This document shows, in pieces, positions 1 through 10,759 of a DNA stretch of 64,000 nt. The stretch's first letter is position 1; each line of letters starts with the position of its first letter. Below the pieces are notes generated by a model. It had not been told where the DNA came from and did no database searches. It saw nothing but the letters and a program-made list of their open reading frames with translations. The translations under genes and the position numbers were made by a program. Source of the DNA: Callaeas wilsoni (lineage: Eukaryota > Chordata > Aves > Passeriformes > Callaeidae); assembly GCA_013398955.1 (NCBI GenBank), contig VWPU01005277.1:19833-83832 (forward strand). Reading direction: 5' to 3'.

Positions 1-3000
1 TAACGCAGAGGTTGTTGGGACCTTTTCAGTGACCATAACAGGTGATGGAGGAAGGCTCATTTCTCGAGCCTTCAGAATTCACCCTTGAATTCTGCCACAA
101 ATCTAATGATTTAAAAAAGAAAAAAATAGAAATAAGTGAGAGTCACTCTTCAAGGAGGGATGTGATGTCAGCGTGCTGACTCTGACCAAAGCCCTGCCAC
201 AAACACATTTTCATTACAATATCTAAGGTACCTTAACGTGTCTTTCTCATTACATTCTTTAACTGCATTTATTTTTCTGATTCCTGGGGTTTTATCCTAA
301 TCAAACACTAAGGAGCAGATAAATTCATAACTTGTTCTAGTGCTATCTTGAAATTATCAGGACTAACTCTGTTAGAATGAAATCACCAAAAATTAGACTG
401 GAATTGCTTCCATGTCCTATTTTTTTCTGTTAGCTTTGCTTTAAAAGCTGAGCTGAAGCATCTCTTTCCTGCTGGCTTAAACTCTAGGAGCTCGAAAAGG
501 GTCTAGGTTGAAAAAAGGAGCCTGAAGTTATCATCAAGCATCATTTCCCCTGCTTGTTACTCGACAGAAGCCTCTCCAGTGCGGAGTCTCCGTCACACCC
601 CATGTCCATCCTTCACTTAATCCTGAGGAAGCTGATTGACCTCAACGAATAAAAATGGAAAAATGTCTCATTTTTAGTGTGTTTGAGAAAATGGACATCA
701 GATCCATTTTCTTCTTCCTTAGCAAGATAAGGCCACTTCCCGTTTCTGGTGCAGGTGCATTGGCCCGTGCCTCTTCTTGGCCGTAGCGGTGAGGGTTCCC
801 TGCCTTGAGGGTTCGCTGCCTGCTCACGGTGAGTTTCTGCTCTGTCCCTGTGGATGAGCTTGCCCAGTGAGTTAGTGCAGACAGAACCTTGGGGAAGGGC
901 TCCTGGATGCAGCCTTCCTGCAGCCTCCGTGTCTCATGACTCCGGGCAGAGCTTCCTGCACAGGATTCATCTCGGATCACCAGCTTACAGTAATTGGTGG
1001 TCCCCAGTGACCATCTGTAGGAAGCAGACTTTGGAAGAGATTCATTTTTCTAATTTTAGAGCATCTTTGCAGGCTGTAGGACCTGGCATGGTTGTACCTG
1101 GAATCACAGGGATTTTGGGAAGGAAGAAGAGAATTGCCTTGGGTTTGTGATTGTGTCCTGAGTCAATCAGAGCTTCGACATGGAGCTGCGGAGGCCCTGG
1201 AGTGAGCACCCCAAAGAAACGTGGAGGAGCTTTACACTCAGAAAGCTGAGGGTTTAATAAAAGTAAGGCAAGGATGTTTCACGTTGTAAATGGAGGAGAG
1301 TCAAAGTGACTGAGTAGAACAGAAGAAAACAGAAAACTCATTCCAAACCATCCCATCACCTTCCTGGGGACAGGTTTCAGGCACTGGGTGATGCCCAGGT
1401 GATACTCAGGCCCCTTTCTCCTCTTTGGCAGCCCAGCTGCTCTGACAGTGCCTTCCCAAGTGAACAGTGTCCGTGGTTGTGTTTTCCAGCACAGCTGGGA
1501 GTGCTCAGTCACCCACTGAGACCCCAAACCCAGCATGGGGCTGTTCTGCCCAACTCCTTCATCCCCTCACTGGCACCATTGCTGGCAAAGGCTGCATCTG
1601 ACGTGTCCCCTCACCTTCCATCCTCCTCCTCCCCTTGCAGAATAACAAGGATGCTGTTTATTTTTTATGTAAACAAATTTTTCAGAGTCCATTCAAATTA
1701 AAGGGAAACTTGGGCCCAGCAGAGGGGCTTTCCAGCACTTCATAATTAATGCCTGCACATGATCCTTTCCCTTTCCAAAGTGTAAAAGAAGAAAAACTGA
1801 AAGGTCTCCAGGGAGCTGTGAGTCATCTGGCTTCAGCAGACATGGCTTCAAACCCTGAGAAAGGGGAAGCAGAGCATCCTGGGCCAGATCTGCTGCCAGA
1901 AAAGGAAGCACAGCCCTGCAGAAGCTTCTTGGGGTCCTCTCCATCCAGAGCAGTGGATCTTGAGCCTCCATCAGCAGGAAACGTGTCTGACTGAAGCTGG
2001 GCTTGGGGAGTACTGGGCATGACCAGAGCAGCTCTCAGCATTGGGTGGTTTTTCTCCCAAGTTTTTTAAAAAGGCATCGGGGGATGACAGTCCCAGGCAC
2101 AATGTCCTGCTCCAGAGAGTGGCTGGGGGGTGCCAGAGTGAAGAAGGGCTTGAGGTGGCCCCTTGGTTCCCAGGGAGTGGGTGGTGCCAGGGGATCTGCA
2201 TGGGACCCCACTTCTCCATGCATCCACTTCGGGTCTTAAAAAAAGAGGTTAAAAAGAGGGAAAGGTGAAAAAAGTGTCCAAGCTGAGCATGACTGATGAG
2301 GACTCACAGAGGTGCTCCTTAGGCCTTCAGAAGGTCCGAGGAAGGGGCAGTCTCCTGGGGAAGGACTGTCCCCAGGTCAACACAGAGAGGCTGACCCCGT
2401 TCTGCAGGTCCCTGCAGGATCTGGGATGCCTCAAGGCTGTGGAGGGAGGAAGATGACGGAAAGACACCCAGAAACTTTGAACAGCAAGTTTTCCATCAAT
2501 TCCCCTGAGCCTGATGCTGACTCCTGCCCTGCCCTGAAGCCAGGGGCTAAGCCAGCCCTGTCCACAAGGTAGGGCTCAGCTACACTCCCTTCTCTTTTCT
2601 CCCCACACTGCCCAGCTATAAACAGGGATTTTTGGTGGAAAGCTGGTGTTCCTCTCCATAGTACCAACATGGAATGTGATACAATTTCTGCCAGTATTTG
2701 CCAGCTTGCTGCTTTCAAGCCACAGAGGGCTGGTGGCAGCAGCAGCAGTCATTGTGCTTCTGTTTAATGCTTTCCAGGAGTCACAAGCCCTCCAGCCATC
2801 TCCAGCACATTTGTGTTGGCTCTGGGCTGAGTGACCTTGCATGGAACGCCAAGCTTCGCCTTTCCTATGACTATGAATCGCCTCTCTGAAGGCCTGGGAA
2901 CTCTTGAGTTCATGTCTGCAGAGAGGAAGATTTCACTTCCCTCATGGTTTTTCCTGTCTGGGTGAACACAGAAGCTGACACAATTTATTTAGTCTTTCCA

Positions 3001-3120
3001 GGTATTGTCTGTCTGTAATCCTGATGATCCCATGTGACATGGAAATCCCCATGGGCAATGAAGCGGTAGCTTTTTCTTAAATTTGGTTCAAATTCTTTGG
3101 AAAAGGGATGACTGGGGAGG
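1..3120. other. No gene recognised upstream of the chemokine pair
   Basis: This stretch shows no exon I can assign on either strand. The open frames are short, lack family motifs and mostly mirror each other on opposite strands. A TTTAATAAAAG motif near 1250 could be a poly(A) signal read on + or an ATTAAA read on -, but no coding exon sits beside it. It is probably intergenic DNA with unclassified repeat remnants. Confidence 0.5.
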
Positions 3121-3130
3121 AGTAGAGAGG

Positions 3131-3137
3131 ATAAATT
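3131..3137 (+). promoter_or_regulatory. TATA-like box of the first chemokine gene
   Basis: The motif ATAAATT follows a GAGAGG stretch and lies 94 bp before the ATG at 3225. The second chemokine gene has a similar box (GGATAAAAG) at nearly the same distance from its ATG, which supports a promoter role. The transcription start is inferred to lie about 30 bp downstream and is not visible directly. Confidence 0.45.
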
Positions 3138-3224
3138 GCAGCACCTCCTTGCCTGAGCTCAGAGTTGAGCTCCTCCAAAGAGGCAGAGCAGCATTCTTCA
3201 AGGAAGAGCCCTCCCAGAGCCACC

Positions 3225-4261
3225 ATGCTCACTGCAAGGACAGTCCTGCTGCTCGTGGTGCTCCTCACCCTCTCCCCATGCTCTGATGCAGGTAAAGCAC
3301 CTCATGGACCTCTGCTGCTCCTTGGGACTCAGGGCTGTCCCATTGAGGTGATCAGGAAGGAAACCCCAGTGTGGAGCAGGGATGGTGCTGCTGGCAGGAG
3401 GAGCAACCCCTGGCCAGGGCAGAGCAGCAAATCCTGGGGTGCAGAGAAGGATAGAGACTGCTCCTGGGGCTGGGTGGCTTTGGCAGAGCTGCTGCAGGGC
3501 TGGGTGATAACCTGGAGCATCCTTCTGCTCTGGGAAGGAAGGAGGAGGGCATGTGGGGCTCCTCATGCCAGCATTTGCAGAACTTGGGGGAGGTTGTGTT
3601 CATCAGCCTTGTCATGGGGGAAGGTCCTGAGGACAGGCTGCCTTCCAGAGCCAGCATTCACTGTCTCTCTTGGTTTTCTTCAGCCCTTTACGCTCCGTCC
3701 GAGTGCTGCTTCGACTACGTAAAGGGCCCTCTCCGGCTAAGCAACCTCGTGGGTTCCTACTCAACTGCCAGGGAATGTTTTTCCCCAGCAACTGTGTAAG
3801 TTCTGGCAACTTCCCTACGGCTGTGCTGTCTCATGGGCTGCCACGGGTTCAGTTAATCTGTTCCATCTGGGGACAGGACAGGGACAGCTCTGCATAACCT
3901 CTGTGATCTTCAGCATGAGGAGGAGAGGATGTGACTGTCTGGGCACTTCCACAAGGCCATCACAGCTCCTGGAGGCTCTGCATGGGCTCTAGAGGTGCTG
4001 GGCTGCAGGATGAGCTGCTTGCAGGACACCAAGCACCCAGGGGCAGTGCACAGGGACAAAGGGAAAGGAGAATGAGTGCAGGGGAGGGAGGACGATGTGG
4101 GCGCAGGTGGAATCAGCTGTCATTCCTCACAAAGCGCCGCCTTTAACCTTGGCAGGTTCGAGACCAAGAAAGGAGCCAAGGTCTGTGCAAACCCAGAGGA
4201 GAAGTGGGTGAAGAGAGCAGTTAGAGAGCTTCTAAAAAAGAAAGGACTTGGTGCCCCGTGA
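3225..4261 (+). CDS. CCL17-like: CC chemokine, CCL17-like (three exons, complete)
   Basis: This is a secreted CC chemokine of 94 aa. CC chemokines attract leukocytes through G-protein-coupled CCR receptors. Exons are 3225-3291, 3684-3795 and 4156-4261; every intron is GT-AG and the phases are 1 and 2. Exon 1 encodes a hydrophobic signal peptide of about 22 residues (MLTARTVLLLVVLL...). Exon 2 begins ALYAPSECCFDYVKG and carries the adjacent CC pair and the third cysteine (AREC). Exon 3 has the fourth cysteine (KVCANP), then a basic helix (EKWVKRAVRELLKKKG) and the stop TGA. ECC-x-x-YVKG, the Y-x-T before the third Cys, VFET and the K-W-V-K-x-AV helix are closest by eye to CCL17 (TARC). CCL22 or an avian-only paralogue is possible. 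The ATG was chosen because it has a good context (GCCACCATGC) directly before the signal peptide. An upstream in-frame ATG near 3165 would only add a non-hydrophobic leader. Confidence 0.88.
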
Positions 4262-4466
4262 TGTAGAGTGGATGCCATGGTTCAGGCTACCCAACATCCT
4301 GGTGGGAAGGAAGGTTTACAGTCACCCTCCCCGAAGGCGTTATGGATGTTCAGCTGCTGGGAGAGGGCATCGACTGCCCAGAGCCCTGCGCTGCATCCAC
4401 AGCTGGGCACCAGCTCCTGGAATGCTGCTGGCCCTGCCAGCACGTGCCTGCTGATCACAGCCACGA

Positions 4467-4472
4467 AATAAA
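4467..4472 (+). terminator. Poly(A) signal of the first chemokine gene
   Basis: AATAAA sits about 205 bp after the stop codon at 4261 and is followed by a T/G-rich stretch (GTTTACTTCATTTGATGTTGG) broken here only for description. This implies a short 3' UTR typical of chemokine transcripts. Confidence 0.75.
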
Positions 4473-4929
4473 GTTTACTTCATTTGATGTTGGAGAGTGG
4501 TGTCCTTTCTTCTCCCAGCCCCACAACCGTGCTGCTGCCAGCACCTGGGGCTGGGATGGTGGCTCTTCCCACTGGGTCTCACTAGGGCAGGAAGGGAGGG
4601 GGATGGATGGGACTTCAAGGGGACCCTAAAGGGGCTCAAAACCCCTCTGAGGGTTTTTAGGTGCAAAACTGCCTTCAGTTTCAGGCTTAGAGGTTTCAGC
4701 CTGTCCCTTGTGCTGCCCTGTGAAGGAGCACAGCCTGTCTACCATGTGTGCCCAGGCCTGTGGGGTCTCCGAGCTGGGCTGCAGAGGAAGGATTTCTCTG
4801 CAGAGCTCCCTGGGCAGGTAGGACAGACAGGGGATGCTGAATCAGACATGGCATTCCTGCACATACAGCCCTGGAAATTCTGCCCCTGCCAGGGATCATG
4901 GAGAGCTCAGCAGTGATCCCTGCCAGGGC

Positions 4930-5530
4930 TTCGGGAGGGGGAGCAGAACTGGAAGGGCAAGGGTGAGGAAAGCTGTGAGTTAAAGACAGTTTAATAAATA
5001 CAGCAAAACTGATGCACAAGCAAAGCAAAAGAAGGGATTCTTTCTCTCCTTCTCACGGGTGGGCAGGTGTTCAGCCGTGGGGAGCAGAGCAGGGCTCCCT
5101 CACATGTCACAGTGACCTGGGAAGACAAATGCTGCAACTCTGAATGTCCCCCTACTTCCTCCTTCTTTCTCTATGACAGTTCAATAAGGGGCAAAACAAA
5201 AGGAGAACCAACCAAAAAAAGAAACCTACCAAAAAAACCCCACCAAGTGATAAAAAAACCATCACTTACTGCCAGCCCAGATGATGCTCAGCCAGTCCCT
5301 GAGCAACAGCCACCCGGAGAGCCCTGCTGCCAGCGCTCCCAGCTCCTGGGGAAGGGGATTTTGGCTGCAGCAGCTCCAGGGATGCTTTCACAGCAGAGGC
5401 AAAGCCCCTTCAGAGCTGAGGGATGACCCTGACACACTGCAGGTGTGGGACCTGAGGTGTCACAGGCACCAAGAAGGTGGAGAACTCTGGGTGCACCAGG
5501 AGAGGCTTCAGCCTGCAGAAGCCTCTTAAA
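4930..5530 (-). mobile_element. Degenerate LTR-like fragment
   Basis: The stretch holds AGTTTAATAAATACAGC, then GATGCACAAGC, an A-rich run, and then GATGCTCAGCC..CCTGAGCAACAGCC..CCAGCTCC. From memory this order resembles the reverse complement of old avian endogenous-retrovirus LTRs. No retroviral coding sequence, target-site duplication or paired LTR was found. If correct, it is a solo-LTR remnant lying between the two chemokine genes. The boundaries are approximate and the family assignment is uncertain. Confidence 0.35.
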
Positions 5531-7300
5531 CCGTTGCCTTGCCACTTCAGGAGTCCTCAGACCATGGAGTGGCCCTGTTTGCTTGGACTTGGTGCCCTCT
5601 CCTGACAGCTGTGGCTCCCATGCAGCACAGACCTCGGGGCTCCAGCAGTGAGTGGGGAGCGGGTCCAGCCCGACACCACCGTTTATCAGGTGCAAACAGT
5701 TCATGTTCTCTGTTAAAGTATTAACTTCTCTGATTACCCACTCCAACCCCAAAGCATTTTATGAGTCAGAGAATATTTACAACCCCTACCTTGCTTTTTC
5801 TTTTTCTTTTTTTTTTCTTTTTTTTCCCCCTGATACCTATCCGTTTTTATTTCTAAAGTAGGGGTTTTCCTCAGTCAGAAAATTTGTATTCAATTATTAA
5901 TTATAGTTGAGGTTGCAGGTGGTTTGGACACCCAAAACATCCTATGCAGAGTCTGTACCCCGTCTTCTCTCCACTTGCCTGAACTCCACGCCTGGAGAAG
6001 AGGCCGTGTCACTGGTGGGGATGGCTCGGGAGGTTGCTGGGAACACTCCAGGCACTGCAGAGGTTGGAGAAGACTAAAGCCAAACCCAAAGGTCCACTGC
6101 TGGGGCAGGGACTCAGAGGGAAGCCCAGTCCTCCAGAGCCTTGTGGGGCTGTTCCAGGCCTTCAAGCATCCAACATGCACTGATTTGCTTTATGAACAGC
6201 AGATTGTGGAGGCGTCTGCTAATGCTTGTAGGGACAGGAATAAGTAGCTAAGGGAAAGGAGGAGCAATTGTGTGCCTCAGACAAGCCTGAAAAGGGAGCT
6301 CAGGGTTGGCACATAAGGTTTTCTGTGCCAGGAGATGCTGGCACAGAAAAAAGCCATTAGCTCAGTTCTCTCTTAATTACACTCCTGTGCTTTTAACCAG
6401 TGCCTAGGAGCTGGTGTGACCCTGGTGGCTGCTGGCCCCTAGGGTCTGTGCATCAGGGACGTGGACAGGGAGGCAGGAGAACGTGGAGGTGATGCAAAGT
6501 CCATAGAAGAGGACTCAGGCTGCTGTGTGTCAGGCATTTTCTCCCTGCGGAGCCCTGCCTGGAGACAGTGGCACTAGAAGCCAGTGGGGCTGTGCCCAGC
6601 TCTCTGCGTGGCCACCTCGCCCCATGCAAGGCTACCAGACCCCGTGTCCTGCAGACCATTTCTTCTAAACCAGCATTTTTAGCACATTCGATGTTTCCTT
6701 CTCCTTTTTCCTTTCAGAGAAGTCATGCAGACATGAGATAATCTTCAAAGAAGCCCATTTCCACCTTTCTTCCCCTCTGAGAAGCCTTGGATTGCCTCAT
6801 CCCCCAAGCCACAGCCAGGTCCCCTCCTGTGCTCCCACTCAGCATCATCCTATGTGGGTTCCCACCAGGACCTCACCCCTTCCTCACACACAGCTGCATC
6901 TGCCTTTCCAGGGAGCAGATCCCTGCATGGAAGCTGGGCTGATGTGCACCAGTGCTCCGTGCCGCTGCCATCAGGATCTGTGCCACCTGCCCCTCCTCCC
7001 TGGCTTCTGGGATGACTCTCCTGGGGCTGTGGGAGGATCTGTCCCATCCACCTCCAGGAATGCCCTGTCTGTGCACTGATGGCCACAAGCCTCCATCCCC
7101 CTGACTCTCGTTTCAATCCCAGTGCTGCTGTGGGAGGCAGAGGCAGCACATGGGCTCAGACCTGTGTTCAGACCCAGACTCTCCTCAGAAAGCCCCATTT
7201 CTTCCCCTTCTATGAAGTCTGCTGAACCCACCAAAAGCACTTCTGATACCCTCTGCTCTGGGATCCCTCCTGGATCGGTCCAGTGTGGCTTCTTCTGCCT
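5531..7300. other. Inter-chemokine spacer, no accepted gene
   Basis: This spacer contains a pyrimidine-rich tract at about 5795-5830 and a proline/serine-rich open frame at about 6718-7079 preceded by an acceptor-like pyrimidine tract and AG. No chemokine exon (CC pair or a matching terminal helix) is visible, so I see no third gene copy. In mammals CX3CL1 lies between CCL22 and CCL17. I looked for a fractalkine-type C-x3-C exon here and did not find one. Confidence 0.4.
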
Positions 7301-7310
7301 GACATCCCAT

Positions 7311-7398
7311 CCCCTCCCCTCCCCTCCCCTCCCCTCCCCTCCCCTCCCCTCCCCTCCCCTCCCCTCCCCTCCCCTCCCACCCCATCCCATCCCATCCC
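7311..7398. repeat. (CCCCT)n / (CCCAT)n tandem repeat
   Basis: Thirteen perfect copies of CCCCT run from 7311 to 7375 and grade into CCCAT units up to about 7398. The - strand reads as GGGGA repeats, with many consecutive G4 runs, a classic G-quadruplex-forming arrangement. It lies about 430 bp upstream of the TATA-like box of the second chemokine gene. Long overlapping open frames here are artefacts of the repeat. Confidence 0.95.
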
Positions 7399-7826
7399 AA
7401 TCCATCCCATCGTGCTTTCCTGCCTAACCCAGTGCTCTCTGTATGCCAAGGTGGCTGGGGAGGTCACTTCGGATGGGACTCAATCCCTGGCCTCTGACAA
7501 TCTGGGCAAACCAATTAAACCCACCCGTGACCTGTCCCTGCTCAGGGACTGTGGGTTCTCTCTCCTGTTAGAAACAGACAAGCACTAGACTCGATGTTCT
7601 GCCTGCATGGGAAGATGGTTTGAATCTGCTTTCAGTTCTGCCAAAGGCTCCTGGAAGCTCCCTTGCCACATCATGGTTCTTCCATAGAATGCAGAACTGC
7701 TCCTCAAACTTTTCCACCTACTGCTGGATGTGTCCCAAAAATAAACAACAGGAACCCCCTTGACCTTGGTTTCTTAGAACATCCGAAATTTTTGGAAATG
7801 CAGCCTGAGTGGGCGGCAGGCAGAGG

Positions 7827-7833
7827 ATAAAAG
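7827..7833 (+). promoter_or_regulatory. TATA-like box of the second chemokine gene
   Basis: ATAAAAG within GAGGATAAAAGACGG lies 86 bp upstream of the ATG at 7913. Spacing and context match the first gene (GAGAGGATAAATT), consistent with a promoter duplicated along with the gene. Confidence 0.55.
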
Positions 7834-7912
7834 ACGGCGCAGAGAGAGCCACAGCCACAGCCACCAGGCAGGGCAGCACAGAGGACGGAGGAAGCGCCAG
7901 CACACAGCCACC

Positions 7913-9161
7913 ATGCTCCCTGCAAGGACTGTCCTGCTGCTCACCCTGCTCCTCACCTTCTCCCTGCACCACGCCACAGGTAAGGAACCCCAGGGGCCAC
8001 TGCTGCAGGTCGGGGCTCTGAGCCCCCACTGGGGACGTCCTGTTGGGGAGGTCAGGCAGGAAACCCCAGCGGGGAGTGGGAATGGTGCTGCTGACAGGAG
8101 GAACGACCCTCTGGTCACTGCAGGGCAGCACATCCCGGGACGCAGGGATGGATGGAGAAGGTGCTGGGTGGTCTCAGCAAAGCCAGACCTGGGGAGGGGC
8201 TGCAGGAGCCTGGAGGAGGCTCTAGCTGTTCCTCAGCTCTCGGCTGGATGAGCAAGTGTTTGGAGGGAGGGAGAACATGCAGCTGTTCGGAGCCTTCCAA
8301 ACCCCCTGCAAGTTGTGCCCCTGCCTTGGAAAGCCCCAAAACCTCATCCCCAGACCGAGCACCCCGATCTTACCGTGTGCTCTGGGGGATGCAGCCATTT
8401 GGGCTGTGAGGTGCCAGGTCCCAGGCACCCCACCCCACTGCTGTCCACGTCCCAGTCCTGTCCCTGCTGTCCTGAAGGGTGATGAACCCCTGTCACAGGA
8501 TGCTATGGGAGCTGCTGAGATGCTGCATAGCCACCATGCTGTGTTCCAAATGCAGTGGTGTCATTGTCTGGTGATGCAATTCACAACATCCCCCCTTCCC
8601 TCCACAGCCCACTTTGCACCCGTGGAATGCTGCTTTAAGTATGCACAGAAACGCATCCGACACCCTGAAAGCTTCTACGAGACATCCAAAGACTGCCCCA
8701 AGCCTGCAGTTGTGTGAGTATCCCAGGGTTTGCTTCCCATCCCAGATCTGGAGCAGCTCCCCCATCCCATCCTGCCCCACAGGCAGCTCAGTCCCAGCCA
8801 GGGGGGGCTGTGGTAGGAAAGCAGCTCTGGGGGGTGGGCAAAGGGGAAAAATGGGTTTCAGTGCTTTCTGCTAATGCCAGTGGTCTGGGAAGACTCACAC
8901 TCACCATCAGCCCAAGGAGGGCACAGGCTGCTGGAGATGGCTCCAAGCTTCTGTCCAGGATGGGGCTGCAAAAAGGGAGGGGAGAAATAGTGCACAGGAA
9001 GGGAATGGCTCATGGTTCATGTTTTCACTTTTTCCTCACTTTCTCATTGCAGGATTGTGGCTGCCAATCGTGATGAGATTTGTGCTGACCCCAAGAAGGA
9101 CTGGGTGGATAAAATCATAAAACGGCTTCAAAAGAAAAAATTAAATCCATCCGCCATCTGA
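7913..9161 (+). CDS. CC chemokine, CCL17/CCL22-like (three exons, complete)
   Basis: This is a second secreted CC chemokine, 93 aa. Exons are 7913-7979, 8608-8713 and 9053-9161, with GT-AG introns in phases 1 and 2, as in the upstream paralogue; exon 1 is also exactly 67 coding bases. The signal peptide begins MLPARTVLLLTLLLTFS. Exon 2 begins AHFAPVECCFKYAQKRI, with Y-x-T-S-x-D-C before the third cysteine. Exon 3 carries EICADPKKDWVDKIIKRL and ends in a lysine-rich tail followed by TGA. CPKPAVV and EICADP..WV recall CCL22, while the YETSKDC segment fits CCL17 and other members. The orthologue call is therefore left open and no symbol is given. The product should be a basic, heparin-binding chemoattractant of about 70 mature residues. 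The ATG lies in a good context (GCCACCATGC), identical to that of the upstream gene. Confidence 0.88.
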
Positions 9162-9372
9162 CTTGCCCATCCAGTCTTCCTGTGTCTCAAGGGAGCCAAC
9201 AATGCTGCAGCTCTTCTCCAAAGGGTGCTGTGGCAGTGGGCACTGTCACTGCAGGAGGAGCCATCCTGTACCCCAGCAGGATCAGGGGTCACAGTGCCAT
9301 GGACCAGCCAGCTACCGAGCTCCTCCTGCTGTCACTGCCCTGCCAGGATGTGCCTGTGGAGCAAATATTTAT

Positions 9373-9378
9373 AATAAA
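9373..9378 (+). terminator. Poly(A) signal of the second chemokine gene
   Basis: AATAAA lies about 210 bp after the stop codon at 9161, the same spacing as in the first gene. A shared GCCCTGCCAG..GTGCCTG block just before it in both 3' UTRs supports common ancestry. ATATTTATAA immediately upstream contains one AUUUA-type element, which may affect mRNA stability. Confidence 0.75.
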
Positions 9379-9399
9379 GACTCATTGCCTCAAGTTGCT

Positions 9400-10280
9400 G
9401 TTTGAATTTCTCCTGATTCTGCAGCCCAAGCAGCAGATCCTACAAGCCCAGGGCATGCTGCAAGCAAAAAGATCCTGTGCCACAAGCTCGTATTTCTCCA
9501 GGAGTAAACGGTGCCTGGTCAGAGTGTGCTTCACTGGGAATGGGATAGTGGAGCCAGGCCTTGACCCACAGATCCAGGATGCATAGGTGAGGTTACCCTC
9601 ACCCCTAGGCAAGGCTGTACGTCCTCGGAGCATGCTTGCAGCCCCATGGGCTTTGCAGGTGCTCCAGAATTAAGGGGAAGGTTCTGGGAGAAGATACTGA
9701 TCGACCAAACCCTTAATACCTTGACAGCTTCCAAATGTGCTGGTGGCCACTGCAAAGTAAGTGAGGGAGAGGAGAAACAATGTCCACAGTGCCAGGACGG
9801 TGAGGACACAACTCCTTCAGCTGGACAGAGGTGTCCTGGCTGCCTGTCCCTCCGCAGGGCCGGGAAAGGGTGGGAGCAGTGTGAGATCCCAGATACTGAA
9901 AGCAGGCTGCTGGTTCTCATGGGAGAGGTGCAAACACACATGGGAAAACCTCAGAAAGGTGAACGCAAGGAATGCGGCAAATGATCCTCAGCCTAAAGCT
10001 TCATCAGTGTTTTATGCTCATGGTTAGGAAACACTTCAGGGCTGTATTTTCTAGGACACTGAATGGCACAGGAAAAACATCCCTAATGACATTTTTGCCC
10101 ATGAACTGTTAGCACCTTGGGGTGAAGCAGTGGTGGAAAGGGAAGCTGAAGCAGAATCACATATTGGGGGACAAACATCTTGAGGACTGTACATCCCCTG
10201 TCAGAGGGGACACGAGCAGCCTTCCCTGGTGAGCAGAGACTGACAAAGCACACGGCTCCACACTGGCTCTTGCACATGGA
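9400..10280. other. Spacer after the second chemokine gene
   Basis: I see no gene in this stretch. The short open frames on both strands have no family motif and no paired splice sites that I could follow. Confidence 0.5.
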
Positions 10281-10283
10281 TGT

Positions 10284-10648
10284 GTATTTTAATAAAAATA
10301 ATTCTGTCAATATACAGCAGAATGTCGATTTCTTTACCATATTTCCAGTATATTTTCATAGGCTTTTTCTCAGTTAAAATCCACCCCCCCGAACCCCTTT
10401 TTTGAAGTTTTCATGCGAAGCGTCAGATAACTTAATTCACAAATACTAAGCGTAGACTGAACCAATGTGCACAGTTTGTGTAATGTCCACGTAGCCGATG
10501 TTGTACCAAAGAGGTGACAATCCCTTCCGAAGGCGATGAGAAGCCTGGAGTGGCACAGGGAGCTGTGCCCAGCGGTGGCCGCTGCTCCGGGGCTGCCGGG
10601 AAACCTGCGGACACCTCGCACCCCGCGCTCCAGCTGAGCATTTCATAC
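10284..10648 (-). other. Candidate minus-strand terminal exon with CpG cluster
   Basis: Read on the - strand, an ATTAAA (within TTTTTATTAAAATAC, near 10285-10295) lies downstream of a stretch holding about 11 CpG dinucleotides in 140 bp (10494-10630). CpG is scarce in the flanking DNA. A frame ending ...LWYNIGYVDITQTVHIG... terminates near 10446. A donor-like CAG/GTATGA lies at the upper edge (about 10648), so a splice model would need another exon. I do not recognise the peptide. It may be part of an untranslated exon, a CpG-rich regulatory element or chance. Confidence 0.2.
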
Positions 10649-10759
10649 CTGAGTTTTGAGCAACCAGCAGGAGAGAAGAGTTCACTGCGTGCTGGGCAGG
10701 TCCTGGGGCTTGCACTGCTGCGTGCAAGAGCTTCAGGGGCTGCAGCCTCCTCCTGCCTG

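Noticed and set aside
1240..1270. TTTAATAAAAG as the 3' end of a gene
   Set aside because: No coding exon with splice sites or a known motif could be tied to it on either strand.
3165..3224. Upstream in-frame start for the first chemokine
   Set aside because: It would place a hydrophilic leader (MSSSKEAEQHSS...) before the signal peptide. The ATG at 3225 has the better context and matches the paralogue.
5539..5651. Possible signal-peptide exon near ATGGAGTGGCCC
   Set aside because: The frame starting at that ATG meets a stop after 13 codons, and the following GT-like site has no partner exon.
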